Shown here one piece after another: positions 44,000 through 53,366 of a stretch of DNA of 60,284 bases; the first letter of the stretch is position 1; the number at the start of each line of letters is the position of its first letter. Origin of the DNA: Aphanocapsa lilacina HA4352-LM1 (GTDB lineage Bacteria; Cyanobacteriota; Cyanobacteriia; Gloeobacterales; Gloeobacteraceae); contig JAHHGR010000021.1 in NCBI GenBank assembly GCA_019359725.1, positions 1-60,284 of the forward strand, written 5' to 3'. Below the pieces are notes generated by a model. The model saw nothing but the letters and a program-made list of their open reading frames with translations, had not been told where the DNA came from and made no database searches. Made by a program: the position numbers and the translations under genes.

Positions 44000-46207
44000 A
44001 TGCCCCCTTCAACCGAAGATCTGCTCGCCGAAATTGCGGCGCTACGCGAAGACAATGCCCGGCTGGAGGCTTTGCTGGGCGAGGGTCGCCTCAAAGCCCA
44101 GGCCCTTTTTGAAAGCGAAGAACGCTACCGCTCGCTGGTCACCGTCACCTCCGCCATCGTCTGGACCGCGCGCGGCGATGGGGCCATTGTCGATGCGGTG
44201 CCTTCCTGGGAAGAATTCACCGGACAGTTGCCCGAGCAATACCAGGGCTGGGGTTGGGTCGAGATGCTCCATCCCGACGACCGCGCTTCCACCGCCGAGA
44301 TTTGGCGGCAGGCCAACGCAAACAAGCGTCCGGTGGAAGTCGAATATCGTCTGCGCCGTCGCGACGGCGAGTACCGCCACATGGTCGCCAGGGGCGTGCC
44401 GCTGCTGGATGCCGAGGGTCGGTTGTGCTCGTGGGTGGGTACTGTCACCGACATTCACGATCGCAAGGTGGTCGAGCAACAGCGCGAGTTGCGACTTCTG
44501 CAGGCGAAGCGGCACACCAGCCGCCTGCAAAAGCTGGCCGAGGCGTCGCTTGCGATCAATGCGGCTCTGTCGATCCAGCAGGTGCTGCAGGGGATCACCG
44601 AACAGGCCGCTGCCCTGATTGGCGCCCATATGACCCTCACCAGCCTGATACCCGGATCCGACTGGGCGCAGGCGGTGCATGCAGTCTCCCTGTCGCAGAA
44701 GTATGCATGTTGGCACCATAGCGAAGCGCGCCTGGGCGGCGTCGGGATCGCCGCCGATGTGTGCCGGACCAACCGGCCCCTGCGTCTGACCCAAGCCCAA
44801 CTGGAGGCCCATCCGCAGGGGCGGCGCCTCGCCTTTGGGGCCGCCGATCGCCCGGCGCTGCGCGGCTGGCTTGCCGCCCCGCTGGTGGGGCGCGACGGGC
44901 GCAATATCGGCCTCATTCAGCTGTCGGATAAGCGCGAGGGCGATTTTAGCGAGGAGGACGAAGCCATCGCCGTGCAACTGGCGCAGCTGGCCTCGGTGGC
45001 AATCGAGAATACGCGGCTATTCGAGGCGGAGCAAACCGCCAAGGTGGGCGCCGAGGAGGCCAACCGCCTCAAAGACGAATTTCTGGCCACCCTCAGCCAC
45101 GAACTGCGCTCGCCGCTGACGGCAATTTTGGGGTGGACCAGGCTGCTGCGCCAGGCGGATCTGGGCGCGGTGCGCGCCGCCCACGCCCTGGAGGTGATCG
45201 AGCGCAACGCCCTCGCCCAGAACCAGCTCATCGAAGATCTGCTCGATATCTCGCGGATCGTGGCCGGCAAGCTACGCATCGAGGCGGCAGCGGTGGATCT
45301 GGCCGGGGTGATCGAGGCGGCCATCGGCACCGTCCGCCCGTCCGCCCAGGCAAGAGCTATCGAACTTGACACCGAGATCGAACCGGGGGTGCCGCCTTTG
45401 ATGGGCGATGCCACCCGTCTGCAGCAGGTGGTTTGGAACTTGCTTGCCAACGCAGTTCAATTCACCCCCAACGGCGGCCGGGTGCGGGTGCAGCTGGCCC
45501 GGCGCGGTACTGCCGCCGAGGTCGCCGTCAGCGACAGCGGCCAGGGCATCGCCCCCCATCTGTTGCCCCACGTCTTCGAGCGCTTCCGCCAGGCGGACAG
45601 CTCCAGCACCCGCTCCCATGGCGGTCTGGGTCTGGGGCTTGCCATCGTCCGCCAATTGGTCGAACTACACGGCGGCACCGTTTCGGCCGCGAGCCCCGGT
45701 GAAGGGCAGGGGGCAACTTTTACGGTGCGCCTGCCCTTTTACGGTGCGCAGGCATTGCTCGCGGGCGACCACTCCCCCGGCGACTGGACGCGCGAATCTC
45801 CCACCGCCTGCTGCGGGCGACTCGACGGCCTGCGGGTGCTGGTGGTGGACGACGAACTGCAGGCGCGCGAACTGGTGCGCACCACCCTGGAACTGTGCGG
45901 TGCGCAGGTGGCCACAGCGGGCTCGGCCGCGGAAGCCCTGGCCGAGGTAGAGCGCTCGAAGCCGGCGGTACTGATTAGCGACATCGCCATGCCGGGAGAG
46001 GACGGCTACGCTCTGCTGCGGCAATTGCGCCTGCTCGAAGCCGAGTGCGGCGGGCGTATCCCGGCGGTGGCCCTTACCGCCTACGCCCGCGTCGAGGACC
46101 GCCGTCGGGCGCTTTTGGCCGGCTTTCAGACCCATCTGAGCAAACCGGTCGAACCGAGCGAGTTGGTGGCGGCGGTGGCCAATTTGAGCTGTCGGGCAGC
46201 GCTTTAG
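44000..46207 (+). CDS. Hybrid sensor histidine kinase (PAS-GAF-HisKA-HATPase-REC)
   Basis: A 735-residue soluble kinase. A short N-terminal coiled coil is followed by a PAS domain (about 38-158, ending VGTVTDIHDRK), a GAF domain (about 180-340), HisKA with phospho-His 367 in SHELRSPLT, an ATPase domain (NLLANAVQFTPNGG, SDSGQGI, GLGLGLAIV) and a C-terminal receiver with Asp 661 in ISDIAMPGEDG. There are no membrane helices, so it senses a cytoplasmic signal. No output regulator is adjacent. ATG 44000 has GGGAGG four bases before it and is preferred over the frame opening at 43880. Confidence 0.92.
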   Translation: MPPSTEDLLAEIAALREDNARLEALLGEGRLKAQALFESEERYRSLVTVTSAIVWTARGDGAIVDAVPSWEEFTGQLPEQYQGWGWVEMLHPDDRASTAEIWRQANANKRPVEVEYRLRRRDGEYRHMVARGVPLLDAEGRLCSWVGTVTDIHDRKVVEQQRELRLLQAKRHTSRLQKLAEASLAINAALSIQQVLQGITEQAAALIGAHMTLTSLIPGSDWAQAVHAVSLSQKYACWHHSEARLGGVGIAADVCRTNRPLRLTQAQLEAHPQGRRLAFGAADRPALRGWLAAPLVGRDGRNIGLIQLSDKREGDFSEEDEAIAVQLAQLASVAIENTRLFEAEQTAKVGAEEANRLKDEFLATLSHELRSPLTAILGWTRLLRQADLGAVRAAHALEVIERNALAQNQLIEDLLDISRIVAGKLRIEAAAVDLAGVIEAAIGTVRPSAQARAIELDTEIEPGVPPLMGDATRLQQVVWNLLANAVQFTPNGGRVRVQLARRGTAAEVAVSDSGQGIAPHLLPHVFERFRQADSSSTRSHGGLGLGLAIVRQLVELHGGTVSAASPGEGQGATFTVRLPFYGAQALLAGDHSPGDWTRESPTACCGRLDGLRVLVVDDELQARELVRTTLELCGAQVATAGSAAEALAEVERSKPAVLISDIAMPGEDGYALLRQLRLLEAECGGRIPAVALTAYARVEDRRRALLAGFQTHLSKPVEPSELVAAVANLSCRAAL

Positions 46208-46540
46208 CGCAGGACCACCCAGGGCTGCCTGGTGTGCTCTGCCCGCAACGCCTTACGCAGAAAGCATTCCGCCGCCTTGGCATCCCGGCTGGGCTCAGCA
46301 GAAAGTCGATGTTCTTTCCGTCCACATCCACGGCCCGGTAGAGGGACTGCCAGGTGGTGTTGATCTTGATGTAGGTCTCGTCCACCTTCCAGAATCGCTG
46401 GTCGGGCGCAGGTGCTGTCGACAGCGGCGCTCCAATTTAGGAACCAACTTCAAGATCCAACGGTTGATCGTGGAATTGGTCGACTGGCCAGCCCCAGTTC
46501 GACGATCATCTCCTCAGACCAGCGGCTGCTTGGAGAGGAG
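46204..46540 (-). pseudogene. IS6-family transposase remnant, frameshifted
   Basis: On the minus strand, pieces in different frames join into an IS6/IS240-type transposase. SEEMIVELGL comes first, then STINRWILKLVPKLERRCRQ, VDETYIKINTTWQSLYRAVD and GKNIDFLLS. After a frame change come SRDAKAAECFLRKALRAEH and a stop. VDETYIK is the first catalytic Asp region. At least three frame changes and missing C-terminal codons show it is dead. It follows the kinase gene tail to tail. Confidence 0.75.
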
Positions 46541-46738
46541 TTGACCGAGTGGGTAGCCCAGGGCCAGAAGCGCTTGCAGGAGACGCCGCACCACCGCAGC
46601 GTGTAGTGGGCCTTGCGGGGGCACAGACAGGATGCGTCCTGGCAGCAGTTCAATGTTCTCGTCCAGTCCGAACACCCCGGCTTCGAGGATGCGGTGATAC
46701 TCAGCAACAATGAAACGGCGTTCCGATAAGGCGACCAC
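46514..46738 (-). pseudogene. Uma2 (DUF820) family nuclease, N-terminal fragment
   Basis: A 74-codon frame beginning MVALSERRFIVAEYHRILEAGVFG, then IELLPGRILSVPPQGPLHAAVV, is the N-terminal third of a Uma2 restriction-endonuclease-fold protein. It breaks off where the IS6 remnant begins (about 46540), losing the catalytic core. Intact members are about 190 residues. This suggests the IS landed in the gene, or that a deletion joined them. Confidence 0.7.
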
Positions 46739-46901
46739 CGACCCGATTCCTCGGCAGTTGAGTCGATTGTGACCCTAAAAAGGCGTTACCGGCCACGCCT
46801 GCGAACTGACGCCCTCTATTCCTGGGATTGCGTAGATACGGCCTGGGTGCTTTTCCGGCTTGACCGCTCCCGGTATACCGAGAGCTCCGGTTCCGGGTAC
46901 G

Positions 46902-48134
46902 CTACTTAATCAAGTCGAAGACCGTAAACAGCGGCAGGTACATCGCCAGGATGACCGAGCCCACCAGTCCCCCGAGGACCACGATCATGATGGGCTCCAG
47001 CAAACTGGTGAGCGCCTTGACCGCCTGCTCGACTTCCGATTCGTAGAAATCGGCAACTTTCATCAACATGCTGTCGAGTTCGCCCGACTCTTCGCCGACG
47101 CTGATCATCTGCACCGCCATGGGCGGAAAGGCTTTTTCTTTTTTGAGGGTGGGGCTAATCAAACTGCCTTCGCGGATCACCCGACGCGCTTCGTCCACGG
47201 CGTCGGCGATTACGGCATTGCCGGCGGTGTCGCGGACGATCTCCAGGGCACCGAGGATAGGCACCCCGGATCTTACCAACGATCCGAACGTGCGACAGAA
47301 GCGGGCCACCGAGGCTTTTTGAATCAAATCGCCAAACAAAGGCAGAGCGAGCTTGATGCGGTCGACGACCCGCCTGCCGCCGGGGGAATTGTTGTAGCGC
47401 CGGTACAGCCAGGTAATCCCACCGCCGGCAATGATTAGAAACGCCCAGGCAAACGGGTTTTGCAGCAGTTCGCTCAGGCCCATCAACGTCTGGGTAAAGG
47501 CGGGCAATTCGCCCCCGAGTTGCTTGAAGATGTCCTTGAAGACCGGCAGGATGAACGTCACCATCGCCAGGAAAATAATCACCGCGAGGATGAGCACCGT
47601 GACCGGATAGGCGAGGGCGGAACGCACCTGCCGCTGCAGGCGGTCTTGATCTTCAAGCAACTTGGAGAGCCGGTCGAGCACCTGATCGAGCAGACCCCCG
47701 GCTTCGCCCGCCTGGATCATCGCCACGAACAGGTTGTCGAAAGCCTGGGGAAACTTGCGCATCGAGGCGGCAAGGCTGCTGCCCTGCTGGACGTCGAAGC
47801 TCACCTGGGTGAGCACTTTTTTGAGCTTGCGGTTGGTCGACTGCTCTTCGAGCACCGTGAGCGAGCGCACCAGCGAGACGCCGGCGCTGGTCATCGCCGC
47901 GAGCTGGCGGGCAAACAGCGACTTGTCGCGGATGGTAATGCGGGTGGTGGCCGTCTGGAGCGCCTCCAGCGAAAAAGTCCCCTGCAGGGCGCTCGGCTGG
48001 ACCTCGGCAATTTGCAGCACGTACATGCCCTGCTCGCGCAGGCGCGTGCGCAGCGTAACGGCGCTGTCGGCCTCGACGGTCTCCTCGATGGCGGTCCCCC
48101 GGTAGTCGCGCACGCGGTACTTGAATTGCGGCAT
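46902..48134 (-). CDS. pilC: Type IV pilus inner-membrane platform protein
   Basis: A 410-residue polytopic protein of the PilC/GspF family. Two GspF domains (about 75-195 and 280-400) have the repeated pattern FARQLAAMTSAGVSLVRSL and FCRTFGSLVRSGVPILGAL. Membrane helices lie near 175-197, 222-245 and 380-402. It couples the cytoplasmic PilB/PilT motors to pilin assembly and disassembly. Last gene of the pilB-pilT-pilC cluster, 20 bp after pilT. Complete. Confidence 0.95.
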   Translation of the reverse strand: MPQFKYRVRDYRGTAIEETVEADSAVTLRTRLREQGMYVLQIAEVQPSALQGTFSLEALQTATTRITIRDKSLFARQLAAMTSAGVSLVRSLTVLEEQSTNRKLKKVLTQVSFDVQQGSSLAASMRKFPQAFDNLFVAMIQAGEAGGLLDQVLDRLSKLLEDQDRLQRQVRSALAYPVTVLILAVIIFLAMVTFILPVFKDIFKQLGGELPAFTQTLMGLSELLQNPFAWAFLIIAGGGITWLYRRYNNSPGGRRVVDRIKLALPLFGDLIQKASVARFCRTFGSLVRSGVPILGALEIVRDTAGNAVIADAVDEARRVIREGSLISPTLKKEKAFPPMAVQMISVGEESGELDSMLMKVADFYESEVEQAVKALTSLLEPIMIVVLGGLVGSVILAMYLPLFTVFDLIK

Positions 48135-48154
48135 AGCGTTCGCTCAAAGGCAGC

Positions 48155-49312
48155 TTAGCGGTTGGTGATGGGCTGGGTGAACGAGGGACGGGGACCACCG
48201 GCACCGCCGGGGCCGACGGCCGGACGACCCGCCGCCGGGGGGGCTCCGGCTATGCGCTGGAACTCCTCGGGCCTGGAGGTGCGGGCGAGGGCGTTCTCGT
48301 AGGAGATCCGACCCGCCGCGTACAGGTCGCGCAGGGACGTCTCCAGGGTCTTCATGCCCAGATTGCCGCCGGTCTGGATGGCCGAGTAGATCTGGCTGGT
48401 CTTGCCCTCGCGGATGAGGTTGGCGATGGCAGGGGTGACGATCATGATCTCCTGCGCCAGGCAGCGCGACTGGATGCCGCTGCCGGCATCGGCGCGCGGG
48501 ATCAGCGTTTGGGCGAAGACCGCCACCAGCGAGTTGGAAAGCTGTACGCGGATTTGCTGCTGCTGGGCGGGCGGGAAAACATCGACCATGCGGTCGACCG
48601 TCTGGGCGGCGGAGGAGGTGTGCAGGGTGGCAAAGACCAGGTGGCCCGTCTCGGCGGCGGTGATCGCCAGCTGGATCGTCTCCAAATCGCGCATCTCACC
48701 GACGAGGATGACATCCGGATCCTCGCGCAGGGCGGCGCGCAGGGCGTTGGCGAAACTTTTGGTATCCTCGCCCAACTGGCGCTGGTTGATAAAGGACTTT
48801 TTGGGCACGAACAGATACTCGATCGGATCTTCGACAGTGAGAATGTGTTCGGATCGACTGGTGTTGATGTAATCGATGAGCGAAGCGAGGGTGGTCGTCT
48901 TGCCCGAGCCGGTGGGACCGGTGACCAGCACCAATCCGCGGGGCCGGTCGGCGATATCGCGCATCACCGGCGGCAGACCCAATTCGTCGATGGCCGGGAT
49001 CTTCGAGCTGAGGGCGCGCAGGGCGGCGGCGTAGTGGCCCTTGTCCTTGTAGACGTTGATGCGAAAGCGGGTGGCACCGATACCGTGGGAGAAATCCAGC
49101 TCCCAGTGCGCTTCGAGGTGTTGGCGCTGGCCGGGGGTGAGCAGGCTGAAGATCATCGCCTGGGTGTCGTCGGGAGCGAGGGGCGATTCACCCGCAAAGC
49201 GCAATTTGCCCCCGGCGCGGATGCACGGCGGCATCCCGGCGGCGATGTGCAGGTCGGATCCCGACCAGTCGACGACGGTCTGCATCAGTTGCTGGATAGT
49301 CGGTACGGGCAT
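48155..49312 (-). CDS. pilT: Type IV pilus retraction ATPase
   Basis: A 385-residue hexameric ATPase that depolymerises pili for twitching motility and DNA uptake. Walker A GPTGSGKTTT (near 130), the Asp box EHILTVEDPIEY, Walker B DPDVILVGEMRDLETIQLA and the His box HLVFATLHTSSA are present. So is the PilT-specific AIRNLIREGKT-type sequence (AIANLIREGKTSQIYSAIQ). It ends in a Pro/Gly-rich tail. ATG 49312 has GGAGG six bases upstream and starts at the conserved PTIQQLMQ; the frame open to 49447 is not used. Confidence 0.95.
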   Translation of the reverse strand: MPVPTIQQLMQTVVDWSGSDLHIAAGMPPCIRAGGKLRFAGESPLAPDDTQAMIFSLLTPGQRQHLEAHWELDFSHGIGATRFRINVYKDKGHYAAALRALSSKIPAIDELGLPPVMRDIADRPRGLVLVTGPTGSGKTTTLASLIDYINTSRSEHILTVEDPIEYLFVPKKSFINQRQLGEDTKSFANALRAALREDPDVILVGEMRDLETIQLAITAAETGHLVFATLHTSSAAQTVDRMVDVFPPAQQQQIRVQLSNSLVAVFAQTLIPRADAGSGIQSRCLAQEIMIVTPAIANLIREGKTSQIYSAIQTGGNLGMKTLETSLRDLYAAGRISYENALARTSRPEEFQRIAGAPPAAGRPAVGPGGAGGPRPSFTQPITNR

Positions 49313-49337
49313 GGCGTTCCTCCGAAACTCTCGCTGG

Positions 49338-50972
49338 CTAATCGATCCGGGGCAAAGTGCAGTACGGACAGGCGAGCCATTCGCTGTGCAACTCGCCGCC
49401 GCAGCCGCGGCAGATGGGGTGGCTCGCGGCCGAGGGGCTTCCCGCATTGTCGGTGTCGGACAGGGTGACGCGCTCGACTTCCTCTAAGCTGGTCACCCCC
49501 GCGCGGGCCAGATCCAAAGAGCCTGCCAGCAGCGAACGCATCCCGCCGCCCGCCGCCGCCTCGCGCAGCGTCTGGGTGGTGGCTTCGCGGCCGATGAGTT
49601 GGCGCAGGTGTTCTCCCAGGGACATGATTTCGTAAACTCCGACGCGCCCTTTATAACCTACGCCGCCGCAGCCGGGGCAGGCTGCTCCCCTCTGCCCCCG
49701 CACCCGAAAGTACGTCCCACCTGTGAGGCCAAAGCGGGCGAGGCGCTCAGGAGGCGGTACATACGCCTCTTTGCAGGCGCTGCAAAGCCGGCGCAGCAGC
49801 CGCTGGGCGAGCACGCCCACCAGGGCACTGGCAATCAGATAGGGGGCCACCCCCAGCTCCCTGAGGCGCGCCACCGCCCCGGCCGCATCGTTGGTGTGCA
49901 GGCTGGTGAGCACCAGGTGTCCGGTGAGGGCCGCTTCGATGGCGGTCTGGGCGGTCTCGCGGTCGCGGGTCTCTCCCACCAGCACGACATCGGGATCTTG
50001 CCGGAGCAGCGCGCGCAAAATGCGGGCAAAATCGAGGCCCTTCTCGCGGATCACCTGCACCTGGGTGATCCCCGCCAGGGTGTACTCCACCGGATCTTCG
50101 GCGGTGGCGATGTTGACCCCCGGCTCGTTGCGCTCGGCAAGCGCCGCGTAGAGGGTGGTCGTCTTGCCGCAGCCGGTGGGACCGGTGACCAGAAACAACC
50201 CGTGGGGGCGACGAATCAATGCGCGCACCGCCGTGAGCGTCCCAGCCTCGCCAATCAACTGGTCGAGCCCCAGGCGGGTGGCGGCGTTGTCGAGCAGCCT
50301 CAGCACCACTTTCTCTCCAAAGCGCCCCGGCAACGTCGAGACGCGAAAATCGACGGCCCGCTCCCCCACGCGGCGGTGCAAACGGCCGTCCTGGGGCAGA
50401 CGGCGCTCGGCAATGTCCAGTTCCGAGAGGATCTTGAAGCGCGACACCAGCGCCAATCCCAGCTCGGCGCTCAGCGGTTCGATGGCCTCGTGCAGCACGC
50501 CGTCCCGGCGCAGGCGGACGCGCACCCCGGCGGGCTGCGGTTCGATGTGGATGTCGGAGGCCCCTTCCGCCACCGCCCGATCGAGAATCTGGGAGGAAAG
50601 CCGCACCACGGGCGCCTCCAGTTCGCCCGCCGCTGCCTCCGGCTCCATCGGCGCTGCCTGGCAAGCTTCAAGCAACATCGCAAAATCCTGGGCGTCGATG
50701 GCGAGGCGGCGCAGGGCGAGGCCGCGCAACCGGCCCCGCCGCTGCAGTTCGTCGAGGGCTTCGAGGCGCTCAGGATCGACCATCGCCACAGCCAGCGCCC
50801 CCTCCTCCTCGCGCACCGGCAGCAGCCGGTGGTGGGCACAACTTTCGATAGCTAGCCAGGCCTCGACCAACCGCCGCAGGCGAACCGGATCGACCCCGGC
50901 GGGGTCGAAGGCGGCGACGCCATAGCGGATCTTCAGTTCGAACAATCGCTGCACGGATGCCATCAACCCCAT
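49338..50972 (-). CDS. pilB: Type IV pilus extension ATPase, compact, with C-terminal zinc ribbon
   Basis: A ~544-residue GspE/PilB ATPase. An N-terminal T2SSE_N-like domain (about 20-115) is followed by the motor core: Walker A GPTGCGKTTT, Asp box ATAEDPVEYTL, Walker B DPDVVLVGETRDRETAQTA and the tetracysteine zinc site LCSACKEAY and ACPGCGGVGYKGR. It is shorter than usual cyanobacterial PilB (about 670). It ends in an extra ribbon CRGCGGELHSEWLACPYC, unusual in PilB. First gene of the cluster. Several in-frame starts (50987, 50972, 50963) exist, and I cannot decide firmly. Confidence 0.92.
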   Translation of the reverse strand: MGLMASVQRLFELKIRYGVAAFDPAGVDPVRLRRLVEAWLAIESCAHHRLLPVREEEGALAVAMVDPERLEALDELQRRGRLRGLALRRLAIDAQDFAMLLEACQAAPMEPEAAAGELEAPVVRLSSQILDRAVAEGASDIHIEPQPAGVRVRLRRDGVLHEAIEPLSAELGLALVSRFKILSELDIAERRLPQDGRLHRRVGERAVDFRVSTLPGRFGEKVVLRLLDNAATRLGLDQLIGEAGTLTAVRALIRRPHGLFLVTGPTGCGKTTTLYAALAERNEPGVNIATAEDPVEYTLAGITQVQVIREKGLDFARILRALLRQDPDVVLVGETRDRETAQTAIEAALTGHLVLTSLHTNDAAGAVARLRELGVAPYLIASALVGVLAQRLLRRLCSACKEAYVPPPERLARFGLTGGTYFRVRGQRGAACPGCGGVGYKGRVGVYEIMSLGEHLRQLIGREATTQTLREAAAGGGMRSLLAGSLDLARAGVTSLEEVERVTLSDTDNAGSPSAASHPICRGCGGELHSEWLACPYCTLPRID

Positions 50973-51131
50973 CCGGGTAAACGCCAAAAAGAGCGTACCC
51001 CGCGGCGGAGCCGGTTTCTCACCCGTGCGGCGCCGAACAAACCGGGCCGCCTAAGTGGCGCAATCGACCCGGCCCGGCCGGGCACCCCGGTAGGATGCGG
51101 TCCACGAACACTTTGGTAACCGAGGGCTTTT

Positions 51132-51896
51132 ATGACAGGCACCCCGAAATTTGCCGGGCCGACCCGGCTGTTGTTGCGCACCTACGGCGAATCTCCTTCC
51201 ACCGCACTGCGCAACGAACTGGTCTGCCGCAACCTGGGCCTGGTGCGCAAGATCGCCCACCAACTGGCCCGCGGCGGCAGCGAGCCGTTCGAAGATCTTG
51301 TACAGGTGGGCGCCATCGGCCTGATGCGCGCCGTCGAGCGCTTCGACCCGTCTTTGGGCCACGCCTTCAGCTCCTTTGCCACCCCCTGCATCCGAGGAGC
51401 GATTCAGCACTACCTGCGCGACCACGGCCACGGCGTGCGTCTGCCGCGCCGATTGCTCGAGCTGGATAGCCGCGCCCGCCGGGCGGCCCACGCCCTCAGC
51501 CAGCGGCATGGATGCACCCCCAGCGAGCGACAGATAGCTTCAGCCCTCGGCATCAGCGCTGAGGAGTGGCTGCAGGTGCGCCTGGCGCGCGCCAACCGTA
51601 CCCTCGTGAGCCTCGATGCGCCCGCCGGCTCCCACCCCGACACCCCGCCCTTAGTCGAGCTACTCCCGGGGCCTGACACGCCGGAAGTCTCGCCGGAAGG
51701 ACAGGAGCGCGCCCACCTCGTCCGTGCCCTCGCCCAACTGGAAGCGGCGACCCAGGCCGTAGTCAGGCAGGTCTATCTTGAAAAGCGCACCCAGAGCGAG
51801 ACCGCCCGCCGCCTGGGGGTCTCGCCCATGACCATCTCGCGCCGTCTCAAAAAAGGCACCGGCCAGCTGCATACGCTGCTGCAACGCGCCCTATAA
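51132..51896 (+). CDS. sigF: Group 3 RNA polymerase sigma factor (SigF-like)
   Basis: A 254-residue alternative sigma factor of the sigma-70 family. Region 2 (about 30-100) has NLGLVRKIAHQLA, DLVQVGAIGLMRAVERFDP and FSSFATPCIRGAIQHYLRD. Region 3 covers about 110-165. Region 4 (about 195-250) has ETARRLGVSPMTISRRLKKG, the -35 helix-turn-helix. No region 1.1. In Synechocystis, SigF controls pilin genes. Its place head to head with pilB-pilT-pilC, with about 160 bp between, supports the same role here. The symbol is by similarity and context. Confidence 0.8.
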   Translation: MTGTPKFAGPTRLLLRTYGESPSTALRNELVCRNLGLVRKIAHQLARGGSEPFEDLVQVGAIGLMRAVERFDPSLGHAFSSFATPCIRGAIQHYLRDHGHGVRLPRRLLELDSRARRAAHALSQRHGCTPSERQIASALGISAEEWLQVRLARANRTLVSLDAPAGSHPDTPPLVELLPGPDTPEVSPEGQERAHLVRALAQLEAATQAVVRQVYLEKRTQSETARRLGVSPMTISRRLKKGTGQLHTLLQRAL

Positions 51897-52146
51897 CCTT
51901 CTAGAATTCCTTTACATTTCGTTAGCATCGAGACCGATCCCGTGGGCAATCGCTTTGCTGGATCGGCTGCATTGACCCGCTAAGCACAATTGCTTACGAA
52001 CGGGGATCACCAGCTACAGCAACGTTGGCCGCTTCCGGCCGATGCGTCCCAGCTTTCTGGAGAAAGTGTTAAAAGAAACAAAAGTTGAATATGTAGTTTA
52101 CAACAACCTGATAGACTAAACAAAAGTCATCAAAAGTTATTAATGG

Positions 52147-52884
52147 GTGGTGGGCAACTTGGACAACCGCAAAGAAAAGATTCTTGTTGTCGACGACGAG
52201 GCCAGCATCCGCCGCATCCTGGAGACCCGTCTGTCGATGATCGGCTACGACGTGGTCACGGCTGCCGACGGTGAAGAGGCGCTCGAAGTCTTCAGCCGCG
52301 AGCACCCGGACCTGGTCGTGCTCGATGTGATGATGCCGAAGCTGGACGGCTACGGCGTCTGCCAGGAACTGCGCAAGGACTCCGACGTCCCGATCATCAT
52401 GCTGACCGCCCTGGGCGACGTGGCCGACCGGATTACGGGTCTGGAGCTGGGAGCGGACGATTATGTCGTCAAGCCCTTCTCCCCCAAGGAACTGGAGGCG
52501 CGCATCCGCTCGGTCCTGCGCCGGGCCGACCGCGACACCGCGAGCGGCATCCCGAGTTCGGGCGTCATCCACGTGGGCGATCTCAAGATCGACACCAACA
52601 AACGCCAGGTCTACAAGCGCGGCGAGCGCATCCGCCTGACCGGCATGGAGTTTTCGCTGCTGGAGCTGTTGGTGAGTCGCTCCGGCGAGCCCTTTTCGCG
52701 CTCGGAGATCCTTCAAGAAGTCTGGGGCTACACGCCCGAGCGCCACGTGGACACCCGCGTGGTCGATGTGCACATCTCGCGCCTGCGCTCCAAGCTCGAG
52801 GACGATCCGTCCAACCCGGAACTGATCCTCACCGCCCGCGGCACCGGCTATCTGTTCCAGCGCATCACCGAACCGAAGGAATAA
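52147..52884 (+). CDS. rpaB: OmpR-family response regulator RpaB
   Basis: A 245-residue regulator. The receiver domain has ILVVDDEASIRRILETRLS and phospho-acceptor Asp in LVVLDVMMPKLDG, with LGADDYVVKPFSPKEL. The winged helix ends VDVHISRLRSKLEDDPSNP and LILTARGTGYLFQRI. This matches the essential cyanobacterial/plastid RpaB (Ycf27), which senses light stress through the kinase NblS and binds HLR1 sites before hli, psbA and other genes. The start is GTG (52147 or 52150); the nearby ATG is out of frame. An intrinsic terminator follows. Confidence 0.93.
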   Translation: MVGNLDNRKEKILVVDDEASIRRILETRLSMIGYDVVTAADGEEALEVFSREHPDLVVLDVMMPKLDGYGVCQELRKDSDVPIIMLTALGDVADRITGLELGADDYVVKPFSPKELEARIRSVLRRADRDTASGIPSSGVIHVGDLKIDTNKRQVYKRGERIRLTGMEFSLLELLVSRSGEPFSRSEILQEVWGYTPERHVDTRVVDVHISRLRSKLEDDPSNPELILTARGTGYLFQRITEPKE

Positions 52885-52908
52885 CGTTTACCACCCCACC
52901 ACCCCAGC

Positions 52909-52952
52909 AAGCCCTCTCGCTAGATCGTGGCGGGAGGGTTTGGTGTATTTTT
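52909..52952 (+). terminator. Intrinsic terminator after rpaB
   Basis: A 12-13 bp stem (52909-52921 with 52929-52941, two or three G-U pairs), seven-base loop and a downstream T-rich run (52946-52952). Position right after the rpaB stop fits. Confidence 0.75.
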
Positions 52953-53354
52953 GAAGTTGGCTGGTCTGAATCATGCGGTTAATCCGCCTGGCTTTCTGCG
53001 AAAACGGGCTGAAGTCGCGTAGCAAAAGCCGAAAGCCTTCTCCCGATGCGCGTCACGATTTCTGGTATTGGTAGTGGCTTGGAATGATCTCCGGTGCAGC
53101 GAACCACAACTTTCGAGCACCTCCTCGTTCCGCGACAGTATGTCTGGATAGACGCTTGTAGGAATCGGTCACGGGACTGCCGACGAGGGCTACGAGCCGT
53201 AAGGCTGATGTTGAGCTTCACCTAACCTTCCGTGTCGCCCCTTGAAGCTCGCTGCAAAGCGGTCCAGATGCTTTGAAGCTGCGAAAAGTCCTTGTAAACC
53301 CTTGCAAGCATCTGTTTTTTGATATATGGTTACAACCAAACGCTACTCAACTGC
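52953..53354. other. Degenerate intergenic DNA left of the radical SAM cassette
   Basis: About 400 bp with no convincing gene. An 80-codon minus-strand frame (52979-53221) has no family resemblance, and all six frames are broken. The region is less GC-rich than its neighbours. It includes a 17-base word, CGAGGAGGTGCTCGAAA on the minus strand (within 53110-53130), that recurs on the plus strand near 56568-56586 beyond the cassette. It is probably eroded mobile or coding DNA. Confidence 0.45.
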
Positions 53355-53366
53355 ATGGAGGAAACG

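Noticed and set aside
52979..53221. 80-codon minus-strand frame; a SYKRL word recalls glutamine synthetase
   Set aside because: The word is isolated, in a different frame from the open one, and no other glutamine synthetase motif follows.
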